From Saccoglossus kowalevskii (taxonomy: Eukaryota > Hemichordata > Enteropneusta > Harrimaniidae): DNA of 60,027 nucleotides. Each line of letters starts with the position of its first letter. Position 1 is the stretch's first letter. The stretch lies in assembly GCF_000003605.2 (NCBI RefSeq), contig NW_003134345.1:112949-172975 (forward strand), in the 5' to 3' direction. Below the pieces are notes generated by a model. That model had not been told where the DNA came from. It did no database searches and saw only the letters and a list, made by a program, of their open reading frames with translations. Position numbers and translations under genes: made by a program. Shown here one piece after another: positions 1 to 18,372 of this stretch.

Positions 1-3000
1 GGCGTTTTCTTTTTTCTGAGATTTTTTTTTTGGTTGGCCGATTTGTTCAAACTTGCAAAATTCCTGCCCTTCTGTTGCTATGACAATGCCCAGAAACCTG
101 ATTTGTGGCTGTAGCTTTGGGAAAATTTCTGAGTAAATATTTCAGACATATCTTGTTCTATTCTGATTGAGCTTGTGCCATAAGTTACTTTTATTTTGTT
201 TTTGGGTCAAGGCAAGTGCTCCATTGGGAGGACACTGTGCATTACACCAAATTTCAAATGACAAAATGTTTCAACACTTAGTACATCAAGTGTTCAAATG
301 TTCAAGTCTATAAAGAATTTAACTTTATTGAGTCTTGGAGTTTATGATCATAAGTTCATCAAGTGTTCAAGTCTAACAAGCAATTTTATAAAGCAATTCT
401 CTGTCAGGCCTAGCAGCGAACTTTTCAGTCTACTAAATTGTCTGTTTGTCTGTATGTATAAACTATGCAATTTTTTTGCCTGGACCAAAATTGTTCAAAC
501 TTGATAGGCTGATCACATCTGCACTCTAGTTAGATAGAAAAAATTGACAAAAAATCCTCTCCTACTGTTGCCCTGGAAATGGCCAACAAAATTATTGTTT
601 GTGCCCCCCAGTGGATCACTAATCAGCCTACCAGCTTGTATACTGACAATCTGATTAAAATCCGATGTAGGTTTAAGGCTATATATTATATGATATAATA
701 TAGTAGTCCTATTAATTTTACCTTCAATGCAGTTATAGAACTTGAAAATCACTGCTATAAAGGCTCCTGGTTAGAAGACATTAACAAAATTAAAGTCCTG
801 TACAATATTGATCTTTTGACTGTTTCTAGTAATGTACTCTATCAGAAAACTAAAAACCATTTTACTAACATGTGGATTAATGATATCAAGAGACCCAGAT
901 GCGAAACTCAAAATTAGTTTTATCAGTATAATTTAATTAAGCAATTAATGTTGAGTTTAAGGTGGTTATTTATACTTCAAATTGCATGCCAGTATATATA
1001 TGGAAATGATAAAAATGTACTGAGTACATCTAGACCTAAGATTAATTTATTATGAATGCAAAAAATCTATTATTGTAATGTATTGCTTCACCTTTCCAAG
1101 TCATAATCCTTCTTTCCTTCAGTTGATCTCATCATGATCTTTCTTTTGATTACAAAAAAAATTAGTATTTATCCTGTGTAATCAGTGTGACATTATATGT
1201 GCAGACTTTTGAAAATGTACTATAAATTCAGGGTAAATATATGGGTAACCATAGTATTTAATGGATTATTTTGATTGCATATAAATGGCATTTAAAATTT
1301 TAAAACATTAATATTATAAACTAAAATCTGCCAATGAAAAGGATATTATTAAAACTGTATTGTCTGTACATCAAAACCCATATGGATGACATACTTAAGC
1401 ATCACAGATGTCTACCAGAAATCCCTTCATTCTAAAAAGAATCAATGTATCATGTCATATGACTGGATTGTAATTGTTGCACATAGATCTTGCTGTGAAC
1501 CACAGAAATAATTTTGACATTTCCTAGCATTTTTAAATTGTCTTTCTATCTAGCAGAATTCAGAAAATAATGCACTCAATAGAGCAAAATAGGTAGGTTT
1601 ATAAAACTTTGCATGAATACAAACACTATGTTCTATATTCACTTATTGTTTAATTTGAGTTACACCTATCACAATATCACTTAATATACCCTGGAAAAAT
1701 AAACAAATATATATGTCCTAGGGGTTAAAATTTGCAGCCAGAGCTCATTCCAGAATGAGGGAAAAATAAATTTCATTAATCCAGAATAAAAAACCAAAAA
1801 TTACTGACAAGTCAACTAGAATAACTGTTATATCTATTTTGTATTCTGCTCAAACATAAATATATGCAATGGTGATTATTTACTCAACTATAATTTTGTT
1901 TTTTTTTGCGGCAGTTTGACATTATGTTATGTTTAACTTTTAAAAATCTGATTGTCTGATGGCAATATTCATTGGTGTGAACTATGGTAGTAATGAAATC
2001 TATTGTATTTTTCAACTCCTTGTTTTGATTGATATGTATACACATTCAGTTTGTGCATTGTACTTGGGGGAGTTACCACTGACACTGTAAACATGATACT
2101 CTGCATACTTCTATTCAACAGAAATAGTCTTATTAAAACTGTTATTGATGAGTACAGATATCAGTTCGAAAGACAATTTATCCACATGTTACAGTACTCA
2201 ATAAGAATTATGCTGGGTAGTAGACAAGTTATGGCTCAATTAGTTGTTGCCAAATAAATAACTTACAATGCATGAGGTGAAGTACATCATAAATTATCAG
2301 ACAAATACATTTCCTACTTGGTAATTTTTATCTACATGTTGCTGTGATTAACATGGACAGTACAGACCAAACTCAAAACGATTCTGTCAAGAGTAAAATA
2401 AATGAAATCAGATTAAAGTCATTTTAGAATTTAAGGCCCAGTATTAAAATATTCAATAATATGAACGCACAATTTTTAGAACAATTTTGCAAAGAAAGCA
2501 GACCAGAAACTTTTTAAAATTTAACTAATTTCAAATTTTAAAAGTTTATAATTTGAAACATGAAATCATAATGACTAAATTCAGAATAAACAGTCAAGTA
2601 TTAGAATGAGAGAAGGTTAGACATACCTAACCTTTAGAAAACAGAATCTGTAAGCAATGTTGTCAAATGTCTAAGGTAGCAAACAGGAGAATTAAAAAGG
2701 GATTGAGATATTTAAATATATTATAAGTTCAAAAGAAGACATAATAATAATCCAAGCTGGTAAATATTTATGCAAATTATGTGAAATCAGAAGTAAAAAT
2801 TACTGAAATCAGTTTGTAGCATGGTTCATTATGTTATTCTTTGGAGAAACAAATTTAAAGTAATTGCAAAAGTCTAATTTCAGTCTAAAGTTGATTCATG
2901 ATACTGTTCCATGGTTCCTGGGAGTAAAATATAATTTACGATAATGGATTTGTTTGTTGTTAGCAACTTTAATAGTTATGGATAAGAGAATAGTGAGATA

Positions 3001-4468
3001 TAAATATTAGAGTAGTCAGCTTTAAATGCGTTACTCAGTACCTCCTCTTATACATAGTGGTATTTTTTAACTTGACCAGCTGGCTCATATTTGAAATTAC
3101 TTTTTCTTCTTTGTTGTGTTATTTATATTAATACTCAAGAAAATTGTACCATGAAGCATTTTATACTCATTGTAAATGTCACATGAGAGCCACAACAAAC
3201 ATGGTATGGTGGACGACTATGTGAATTCTAATATAGGGGGGTGTAGGAAATCAAACAGGCATTATTGAATAACCACATGTACATTCCTTCAATTGATTTA
3301 AACATTGTGAATAAGAAGATGTTGCAAAGAAAATTATTTATTCTGCATGACCACTCAGTGTATACAAAATTGTATTCCTCATTGTGAGGATTGGTTTTTA
3401 CATGACATGCAGTGCATGCAAATCACTAATTAAAATGAAAATGAAGATGGTGTATGACTGCAACATGTCCCAGCGTAAATCAAAGTTGATTAATATTGAT
3501 TTATGTGACTTTGGTAGGTAGCTTAATTTATTGCAAATAATTTACAAGAAGACATAGTTATTAAAGTTTTCAGCCAGAGAAACGCATTTGTGTTAATTAA
3601 TTAATTAACTATATAGGTACTATAAAAGTTAACATCATAATGCTAGTTTATTTGTGAAACATACCAATTTTCTGAAACACTACTTTATTACATGTACACT
3701 ACCGGTACAACCAAACTTTATTGACTGATTCACTGTGTTCTGTTTTTATGTAATCTTATTTTAGTATCAGCAAGCATGATAGATTTTTTAAACTCAAATA
3801 TCAACTTGGGCATGTTCATTTTTGAAAAATTATTTTACTGCACAGTATTACTCAATCATCCTTTATGAAGGTCATCAGCAGCATAGCACATATTCATGGC
3901 ACTGTAGGGGATAATATAATTGATCTTAGTACCTAGGAAGGGTAAATGATATGTTAATTATAGTGTATAGCAAATACGGTGATAGTTTGTGACAATTATG
4001 ACATTATTCAATGATAACCTTTGCAATTATACTGTTACTGAATAGCAATATGGGATATTCATGTAAATGAATGTTCTTGCCTCCTTCTAAATCCTCTCCT
4101 TCATACAGTCACCGATATGTGCATTCCTGTTTTTGACTCCCGTGTGTGACGATTATGCATTATAGGGTATTTTGACATTATTTAGAAAATTCATTCAATT
4201 AACATTCACATGTCGCATTTCAATGATGCTCCATCAGCACAATGCAGGCCTGATTAGTTTCACAATTATCAAATGTTCTACTGATACCATGGGAACCATA
4301 CTAGACATTTCAATGGCTGCTCTGCAATGATCCAGAGACACAAAATTAATGATCTAATTTGAATATACTAGTCAATAATCAACTGCTCTATATATTTAGA
4401 AGCACACATTCAAAAGATGCTTGTTATAATACACACGGCAACAAACCAAAGATGTATATTTCCCTTTT
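1..4468. other. AT-rich non-coding stretch, no gene recognised
   Basis: No exon, RNA gene or intact mobile element could be supported. The only structure noted is a pair of loosely related segments, about 20-110 and 475-610, which share a 'tgttcaaactt' core followed by 'ctgttgc' and 'aatg(g)cc'; they look like old copies of one dispersed repeat. This may be upstream intron of the PP1 gene or intergenic DNA. Confidence 0.5.
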
Positions 4469-5161
4469 TAGCTCCGCTGTCGACTTTGTCGAGCTTATCA
4501 TATGAGTGATTGTCCGCCTTTGTCGTCCATGTCAATGTTTTACTTTTTCGACTTCTTCTTGAAAACTACAAGCCTGAATGCTTTGATACTTGGTGTATAT
4601 GTACCTTGGGTAGACCTCTCTTAGATTTGTTCATTTCATGATGATACCTTCAATTCTCTAATTTTGGTGAATATTTTTGTAATTTTTGGTAAAAAGTGAT
4701 ACTTTCAACTTCTTGTTAAAAACCGCAAGTCCAATTGCTTTGATATTACATATATAGGTACTACATGTGGACCTCCCGCAGATTTGTTCATTTCATGTTG
4801 ATATCTTTAATTCTCTAATTTTGGTGAATATTTTTGTCATTTTTGGTAAAAAGTGATATTTTCGACTTCTTGTTAAAAACCGCAAGTGCAATTGCTTTGA
4901 TATTACATATATAGGTACTACATGTGGACCTCTCTCAGATTTGGTCATTTTGTAATGATATCTTTAATTTTCTAATTTTGGTGAATATTTTTGTCATTTT
5001 TGGTAAAAAGTGATATTTTTGACTTCTTGTTAAAAACCACAAGTCCAATTGCTTTGATATTATATATATAGGTACTACATGTTGACCTCTCTCAGATTTG
5101 TTCATTTTCTAATGATATCTTCTGTTCTTTAATTGCCATGTGCATTGCTAACAGCGGACTA
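4469..5161. mobile_element. Hairpin-headed element with 157-bp tandem core (Helentron/pearl-like)
   Basis: The segment begins after a T-run with TAGCTCCGCTGT, followed by a small hairpin built on GTCGAC/GTCGAG, and ends with ACAGCGGACTA, which is close to the inverse complement of the start. The core is a 157-bp tandem repeat. Start, hairpin and tandem core repeat the plan of the larger element at 12870-13918. Non-autonomous elements with a core tandem repeat of about 160 bp and short inverted ends are known in bivalves as pearl elements, later grouped with Helentrons. The assignment is by architecture only; no Rep/helicase coding sequence is present. Confidence 0.5.
4551..5125. repeat. 157-bp tandem repeat, about 3.7 units
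   Basis: The marker 'acttctt' recurs at 4551, 4708, 4865 and 5022, giving a constant 157-bp spacing. Each unit carries 'attgctttgatat', then 'ggtactacatgt', then 'gatttgttcattt' and 'aattttggtgaatattttt'. The middle units are nearly identical, so the array expanded fairly recently compared with its edges. Confidence 0.85.
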
Positions 5162-8159
5162 TCTCAGCCGACAGGCTGCTTGTTGTAATAACATTTCAAC
5201 TTTTAACATTACTACAGATCATATACACCTCGCAAACACTAATCTTAAATATTTTATATACATTTTCTTTATTCGGTTCATGCTTCAAATACCCTTATCA
5301 CTGGAGAGTTCTTTCTAACCTCCCTTTGATTGATTATGACATTTGATATATGGCGGGTGCCACATGTGGAGCAGGATGTACTCACTCTTTTCAAAACACC
5401 TAACATCATGCCATGTATACTATAAGGTGTAGTGTACTTATTTTATTTTGTTCTTGTGGATTGTTTTGTGGATTATTGTTTGTCGTTTGTTTTTCTTGGA
5501 TTTTACTGTATGACTTTTGTTCAAATATCTACCATTGGGTATGTTATTTCCAGTTTCTCGTACATGTAATACAATCAGGGAGAGGTGATGGGTTGCCATA
5601 ATTTGATTCAGGATCATCATCATCATTTATGTTCATTTTGTCTTTGATTCATCTATCAAATTCATGCACAAGTATCTTCATACTTGGCATGCATACTTGG
5701 ATTTGTTTTGCTGAATAACCCAATCAAAGATGGTTGCAAGCATTGGTGGCCTTGGCATTTTATATATCTACCGGGTATATAGGTATACACTAAATAAGAC
5801 ATTTGAGTTATGTAGTTTTTCCCTCTCCTATTTGGTCTCATCTTTGATCTGATTTCTTTTTATAATCTAAATAGGGAATTATTTTCAATTAGTTCAATTT
5901 ATCAAACAAAATCATAGAAAAATACCTAAAAATAGGCAAAAACATTTTGGTGGGACACTCAAAGAGTTAACTTGCATTTATTTTGAAGGTGCCCTGCGAG
6001 CAAACATCGTACATTTTTATCTACCGGTAGCTGCTTTTTAAATTGAAAGATATGGAATGGTCTTATCATAAAAAAGAACATGAATAAATAACTAACAGTT
6101 ATTTATAGCTTTATCTTTCTTTCGTTTAGAGCATAAATTACTGACTTTTGAGTCACAGTTTTCGAAAGAGCAATACTAAAAAGCGTAACATAATACCTGG
6201 ATGTAAATAGAGCCAGTGTGGTTGATTTCAACCGAAGGTGCACCATCGAATGCTGAGAACAATCATGTCAAACATTGATTATCGCTGATAAAATATAAAC
6301 ATACTACATCAGCTAAAACGGTGAACTGGTACTGTAATGCTCTGGATGTTCGTCTGGCGCCATTAAAAATAAAAATAAATATCAAGAACTTTTTAATGTA
6401 ACAATTAATTAAAATTTCAAATTTACACTACACAGTTACAGCCATTATTTAAAATATGATTTCAGAACTAATTGATTTATGAGGAATGAGTATTCATATG
6501 TCTTTTCTTTTAGGAAGTTTTCCCAAACACACTTCGCCATATAACCTGTGTCTTGTATGTGATGTAGTTTATTAACAGGTACAACATGGTGATTTTTATA
6601 TTATACAAAATGTAGTCGATATGGTTTCAGTCTTGAAGATATCCAGTCACACCAATGCAGTGAATACAAGAATATATCAGCATGATTTTATGGCATATGG
6701 ATATGGATCAGTGAATGTGATAGTAGTTTTCCTGGTCTTAGGTGCAGTCACTTGATCTGTTGATCTAAAAAGCTGTTCCATAAAGATTCTTTGAGGGCAG
6801 GGAAAAAACTTTTTTCTTTTATTTTGAGGACAAATGTTTTAGTGACAATTTGTCCATTTAGTTTGAAATTGTGCAGTACGGTATTTGTTTCTGCATTCAA
6901 ATCACAGGAATACATTTCTGGGCAGAGGGAAAATCACAGAAATATTTCATGGGCAGGAGAAACCTTTGCCAAAAAACATGTGGAAGGGAAACCAGACCTC
7001 CCAAAAAATGTGAGTAAAAAAAAAATCAAATAAATCTGAACAGGAGTTGAGAAATTCTATAGCCAAAGGGCAGGTTGTTAGCAGCGTTTAATCTTCTATC
7101 TCTAGTCTAAATTTGTCAGGCCAACTTTCAAGAAATGTATTTCATCAGGGTGCAGGGCTTCAATTTTATGAAGACATCAAGAATCATTGCTATGATGCCA
7201 ATGAGTTTGCATACATGTAGGTGCCCTTTGACAGTCCCAATGTTATTTCTATGTGCTAATGAAAATGGATACCGGTATGCCCTTTCAACTCTGAAGTTGA
7301 GAGCAGCTTGTGCTTTCTAGTGATTGCCCAAAATGTATAATGATTTTTGAGAAACATAGACTGACAAACACTGCTTGGTGTCATATATTAGACTTGACTT
7401 TACATATAAATTTAATTATAAAACTGCCAGCAAACTACCTGGGTAACTCTCCTATTCTTGACTTACTTTCATATACATTGAGTATCCCACAACGACAATA
7501 CCTGTGGTGTGTTGCTTTATTATGTTTCTATAGTGATCTTATCAGTGTGTTTCTATTTTTAGCAAATTATAATTTTGAATACATGCTAGTGGCACATCAC
7601 TGTGAATGATGTATTCATGATAGGATAAATAAAAAAAATAATCTTTTAGTGTGGATGATCAGCTTTGTGTGAAATACTGAATATACTATTCAGATTTTTC
7701 TTTTTATAAGCAATGTACAAGAATCATCACAACTTGACTGAGAGAATCTCCTTGCGTTCAAATTTTGACTTTAAATAATTAACTTCAACCGTTTAAAAAT
7801 AATGTAATTTCTTCTATGAACCAATAATTCAACTGTTTAATTTTTTTCATTTCCCTATGTTTTGTAATATAGCTTTTAATTACAATTATTTGAAGTTTTA
7901 TTAAATGCAATAAATCAAGATGTCATCAACAATGGTCATTAATTAGATATTGTAGTAGTGAAATATGACATGATATATTGGATAATTAATCATCATGTTT
8001 CATGTTACAATATATTTCACAAATTAATTAGTTTTCATAGGGTTGGTTGGTAACCATGGAAATTTGAATGCTATACATTAGCTGATGACAACTATGAATT
8101 ATGCTTCATTCATTCTGAATTATGATGCAATGTAATTGTTGGTCAAAATTCTATGAGAA
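5162..8159. other. Non-coding stretch, no gene recognised
   Basis: There are no exons I can defend. An open frame from 6791 ends at 7009 in an in-frame P-K-N followed by a GTGAGT donor, which would join in phase with the first visible PP1 exon (N|VQL). It lacks the usual PP1 N-terminal LD-x-I-x-LL helix and is treated only as a weak candidate. Otherwise this is AT-rich sequence. Confidence 0.45.
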
Positions 8160-8216
8160 TTTATATATATACACACCGGTATATACATGTATATACCGGT
8201 ATATATTTATATATTA
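8160..8216. repeat. TA-rich palindromic run with two ACCGGTATATA cores
   Basis: Alternating TA sequence is interrupted by ACCGGT at 8175-8180 and 8195-8200. The whole stretch is close to self-complementary and could form a cruciform. One core is an exact TACCGGTA, an octamer strongly over-represented in this window. Confidence 0.6.
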
Positions 8217-8257
8217 AAATTAATACCATTTTTTGCACTGCTATCATTGAAGATATG

Positions 8258-8430
8258 ACAGAGCGGAGCTGTTCATATAGGTGATTGTCTGTTGTCCATC
8301 AACAATGTCATTTTCAACTTCTTCTTGAAAACTACCGGCTCAATTGCTTTGATACTTGGTGTAGGTACTTTGGATGGACCTCTATCAGATTTATTTATTT
8401 CATGACAGCTGGTATTAAAATCTCAAATGA
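8258..8430. mobile_element. Fragment of the 157-bp hairpin-headed repeat family
   Basis: The segment carries 'gagcggagct', 'gtgattgtc', 'acttcttcttgaaaactac', 'tttgatacttggtgta' and 'ggacctct', in the same order as the head and first unit of the element at 4469-5161. It is a single, unrepeated unit and so a truncated copy. Confidence 0.6.
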
Positions 8431-10276
8431 GTTTGTGATTATATTCAAAATAGTGACTAGTGGCCATTTTGAATTTCTCAGATGCTCTTGAAGTGATTTT
8501 GTTTAAATATGGTAGTAAAGATATGATGGTCTGAGAATGCACATAAATCTTCATGTACATAAAAAAAAAATATCTGAACCCATTTAACGTGAGTGTCAAA
8601 TTCAACTTTTGTAATTTTTCACAAAATTAACCAGCAGTTTTTTTTAAAAGATTTTGATCAAGATTTGTAACAAATGGAAAAATTATGTAAATTTTGTTCC
8701 AAATGAAAAAAGAAATTTTAGAACAATGACAAATGTTACAATTTTTAGAGCCAATCATACCTTCTACTAACTAAGTTTCTATAGTATAAGAAGCAGCAAT
8801 AAATGTTCTTGATTTCATGGGAATTAATTTGTTAAGTTGCACTTTACATTCATGATGTCAATTCATATCAACTAAACCTGATAATAAACCTTATAAGGTA
8901 AAATATGTATCAGAGGTTTGCAGCTTTCCCATAAAATCCTAGCCATAATCCAAGTGTACATACATAATTTTAGACATTTTGCAATATTTAATTACATTTG
9001 AACAAGAATAGGTGCATGAGTCAATATGCCCATTGCATCATATATATAATATAGGTACAAATGTAAATCAAACAGTAGTTACAGATACTTCATGGTTATC
9101 ATGGGCATACATTGGTAATCCATTGGCATTCTGGGATATAATGAACAGATAGTGAAATAGAACTTGTCTTTCTTCTATCTTGTTAATTAACATCTTCTGC
9201 TCAGATTCATTCTAAGCAATATACAAAGACAATATAATATCACATTGCACTCAGCTAGATGATTACAAATATTATGGAAAAATATATTATTATTAAAGTG
9301 ATTTTGAATTTTGAACAAAGAAATTTACACAACACAACTATTTTCCTATTTAACCAAAATACTAATTACTGGACCCAGAAAACAGAACAAACATGACTGT
9401 AAAAGTGTCTACCTCATAGTCATACATAATTTAGTTTTCAGGAACCAGTAATGACTAACTGCATGAAGTTTGTAGTGTTGTTAATCTACATTCCGGATGC
9501 AATATCGATCCTAATGTTGTGAAATATTATTTTAAATAACATACACTGAACAAATATTTATATTAGTAGGCACCTTTGGTGGACCTCTGTCAGATTTGTT
9601 CATTTCATAGCAATATCAATTCTCTATTTTTGACATATTATTTTTGAAAACTAGTTTGATTTTTTTGATGTTTTATTTCACATTATTCATCTCAACAGTG
9701 TAACTATTTGAACTGACAGGCTACTACTCAGTAGTTGACTTTATAGAACAGAAAATGTTAGTTCTTATGACTTTATTTACATAGCTGCATTTGTTTTACA
9801 TCATCCATCCATATGAGGAATATCTCCATAGATTTTAGTAAACTATTATAATTGATTTTTACATGAAAACAGTGACCAATAAAAATTACTCCCTCCTGTT
9901 TTTCATTTTAACCTTTTCATTACCAGACTTTCTCGCCCGAATTTTCATTTTTTTTCTTATATTCTTTAATATTTCTGGAAGTGCACCCTAATTTTGAAGC
10001 AAACAGGCAAAAAGTGAGTCAATGTTTGTCCCAACTTTCATAAAAAAAGTGCAGACTATAAACAGAACTACCCTGGTATTTTGTGAATTTGTGATGAAAA
10101 GAGGGAACTGGTGGTGGAAAGGTGAATGATAAGATTTTTTAAATGACAGTTCAGTTATCACAAAACTGGATTCAGCATGGTCAGACTAATTTAGTTTTTA
10201 TGATTTTTGACCACAGATACTGTTTTTTAGCAAAATTCAAACCCATTTCATGCCATATCTAGCTTTCTGAATATTT
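8431..10276. other. Non-coding stretch apart from one repeat fragment
   Basis: AT-rich sequence without recognisable exons. Apart from the repeat fragment near 9.6 kb I see nothing in it. Confidence 0.45.
9568..9660. mobile_element. Short fragment of the same 157-bp repeat family
   Basis: 'ggtggacctctgtcagatttgttcatttc' (split here: ggtggacctctg, then tcagatttgttcatttc) matches the second half of the 157-bp unit at 4708-5125. The remainder of the unit is missing or too diverged to follow. Confidence 0.5.
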
Positions 10277-10280
10277 ACAT

Positions 10281-10980
10281 TTACATCTATTAGCTCACAT
10301 TTACATCTATTAGCTCACATTTACATCTATTAGCTCACATTTACATCTATTAGCTCACATTTACATCTATTAGCTCACATTTACATCTATTAGCTCACAT
10401 TTACATCTATTAGCTCACATTTACATCTATTAGCTCACATTTACATCTATTAGCTCACATTTACATCTATTAGCTCACATTTACATCTATTAGCTCACAT
10501 TTACATCTATTAGCTCACATTTACATCTATTAGCTCACATTTACATCTATTAGCTCACATTTACATCTATTAGCTCACATTTACATCTATTAGCTCACAT
10601 TTACATCTATTAGCTCACATTTACATCTATTAGCTCACATTTACATCTATTAGCTCACATTTACATCTATTAGCTCACATTTACATCTATTAGCTCACAT
10701 TTACATCTATTAGCTCACATTTACATCTATTAGCTCACATTTACATCTATTAGCTCACATTTACATCTATTAGCTCACATTTACATCTATTAGCTCACAT
10801 TTACATCTATTAGCTCACATTTACATCTATTAGCTCACATTTACATCTATTAGCTCACATTTACATCTATTAGCTCACATTTACATCTATTAGCTCACAT
10901 TTACATCTATTAGCTCACATTTACATCTATTAGCTCACATTTACATCTATTAGCTCACATTTACATCTATTAGCTCACAT
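10281..10980. repeat. Minisatellite: 35 identical 20-bp units
   Basis: The 20-bp unit ttacatctattagctcacat is repeated 35 times with no substitution from 10281 to 10980; a partial 'ttacat' precedes it. Perfect homogeneity over 700 bp means very recent expansion or active homogenisation. It lies about 1 kb upstream of the first visible PP1 exon, in what is probably a PP1 intron or 5' flank. Copy number should be treated as assembly dependent. Confidence 0.97.
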
Positions 10981-11940
10981 GTTTATTCCTTATGTTGTCT
11001 TGCAGTTCAAGACATGTCTACTAGCATTTGGCCATTTGCCATAAATACAAGAAAAGAGAGAGGTCTATAACACTCTCAGTGGCTTTTGCAAATGTACTGA
11101 GTAGGAATAAATGTGAAAATGATAATTCTTGATAAGGGATTATTGCATGTTATTTAATTGTCTAGCAATCAATTGTTGTGTACATGTAATAGCAATCATT
11201 CTAATTAGATGTAATAATCTTAGATAAGAAATTGAATATCTAATAATGCTTTCACAGTTCTATTCAAAACTGTCTGATTGGTGGCCATTTTGATTTTTGT
11301 GTGTGTTTCATGCCCATTTTTTGATTAAATAAAGTAAATAAAGTGTTCCATTAATCCATTAATGAATGAGTCCTAATATTTTATCATACGTGATAATTGC
11401 ATGAAGGGTCACATGAACCTCTTTTATCATAATGTCTTTTAGTTTATTTTTGCAAGATACCAATGCTATTAGCATTCGTAGCCTAAAAAAATACCTCAAC
11501 CATATATACATGTAGTGCGATATATAATATTTTAGGCCAGTTGACTCCCAGGGGTCCATAAGTAATTACTGTAATGAATTCAATTAACTGACATACTGCT
11601 TGTATAATATAATATTATAAGTCCATCACTTCTCCCAGCCCGATGTCAGATGGCACAAGTGATTTATATCACCAGTACTACCTACTCTGGTGGCAGTCAC
11701 AAGAAGAAATTCAGGTTGTTTGCATGCAAAAGATTATTTTTATTTCTCAACAAAATTGTTTGAATGAAGACATTAACACATCCAGGTGTGGCACCAAAGC
11801 AGTTGCCCAATGGCCTCCATGAATTTTGACCCCTGTACCTACTCTATTTCATTAGAAACAATAATATTATTGTGCCATTTATTTAACAGATTTTATGAAT
11901 TAACAAACTCATTATATTTTATGTGTGCGTCTCTCTATAG
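10981..11940. other. Presumed PP1 intron or upstream DNA, no other gene
   Basis: Non-coding. The last bases form a normal splice acceptor (pyrimidine-rich 'gcgtctctctatag') directly before the PP1 exon at 11941, so at least the end of this stretch is intron. The preceding coding exon is not identified. Confidence 0.6.
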
Positions 11941-16788
<4,848 letters not shown>

Positions 16789-17855
16789 CAATGGATTGAT
16801 GATTGCCATCTCAGAGAATATAATGTCTTGTTTGGCTTTGTATTCACACAATGTCACCCTCAATGTCAACTGAAAGATTTCTCTTCAGGCGAAAAGATTC
16901 ATTCCAGTATACTACTGTATATGATAGAATATAAAAGCATGCCTCTATTGGCATTCAAGGAGTCAGGACACTTTCTAGTTTTCATGTATATGCTTCAATA
17001 CGCACATCTAGTAGCTGAGTAGCACATAGTGGCATACTTTGTGACCAAAAATTACATTCAATATTCATACAAAGATATATACAAGTTTAAAGTGTTACAT
17101 TTATTGTTGTTTTTAAATACAGGGTGATACATTTTGAGTTGTTTTGACAATTCACTAAAGAACACTTTATTGTGTACTTAGATTGTCTATATAATTAGTT
17201 CAATTCACTTACGATAATAATAATTAATGGTAAAAATATTATATTATTGTACCATGGTAGTTTATTTTGTTACTGTTCATGTAAGAGAAACTGAAATACA
17301 TTATAGTGTCTAGTACTGGCTTTGTCCAGTGCAGTATTGGTTCATAATAATGGAAGCATGCCATGACAGTCCAGTGCAGTATTACCTCTTATACAGTAGT
17401 CCTGCTATGTCAATTACTATGTAATACTGTATATCTGTTTGCAATATAAAATTGTAGAATGCAAACTGGAGATTTATAATTGTTTTGATTTGTTAAATAT
17501 ATCTTGCCAAGATTGTGTTTTATGTGTCACATTTACATTTCATATGCACTTGTACAGTTATTGTAAATAGCTTAATTTAGGTGCTATTGTTGAATAAGTA
17601 GTGGTATTACATTGTGTATATTTGTTGTTACTCTATTCATATTATAAACTTAGTTTTAACATATTTCCAGGAAGGGAGTGTACAATTAACTTTCTTGAGC
17701 CATGGTGTTTTTATGTTACCATATATACCGTCTCTGCAGTTGTGGTTTTTAAAGGGACACTTGTTAAAACTGTGTTTGTTCATGTGTTGAGTACTACTCA
17801 ATGATAATTTAGCAGATTGGTGTGGGTCAACAGAATATTGGGCTGATCAATCATA

Positions 17856-17861
17856 AATAAA
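17856..17861 (+). terminator. Candidate poly(A) signal AATAAA of the PP1 gene
   Basis: The hexamer lies 1.07 kb after the PP1 stop. Earlier weaker variants and a later AATAAA near 19845 are also possible, so 3' UTR length is uncertain. Confidence 0.3.
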
Positions 17862-18117
17862 GGTCAGTTGTGATTATAAAGGACTAGCTATCTGACCATA
17901 AGTCACTGTCATCACTTCTGTCATAGTGAACAGAATGTTGTTAAAAGCAGAGCAAATGCACATATACAGTTGTGATGACAGTTATTCCTTGAATATTCAT
18001 GATACTACAGGTTAGCAGTTTTTAGATCAAAGATAGTTTAAACAAATGGTTTACAACTAGGCTGTCTTGCAGTGAAACCCTTATTCTGCCAGTCCATGTA
18101 CATTTAGTAAAGTGTAA

Positions 18118-18372
18118 CAAACTTCCAAACCTGTATTAAATATGTAGGTGCTTTGCAAACCAGTAATGACTGGTAGCAATTGGTGTAAACCTGTATTAAC
18201 TTATAGCATTCTTGCAAACTAGTACAAACTAGTAGCAGTATGTGCAAACATGTAATATCTATAGATTTGTGATAATTGGTAGCAATTATGGCAAACCATA
18301 ACCATTTAACTGGTAGTAGTCTGTGCAAACCTGTGATAGCTAACAACAACCAGTCTAAACCAGTAATGATTA
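18118..18372. repeat. Degenerate tandem repeat, unit about 30 bp, about 8 copies
   Basis: Successive segments follow the pattern 'gcaaacc.gtaat.actggtagca.t..gt', for example 'tgcaaaccagtaatgact' near 18156 and 'tgcaaacctgtgatagct' near 18325. Units are diverged and partly indel-shifted, so the array is old. Confidence 0.65.
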
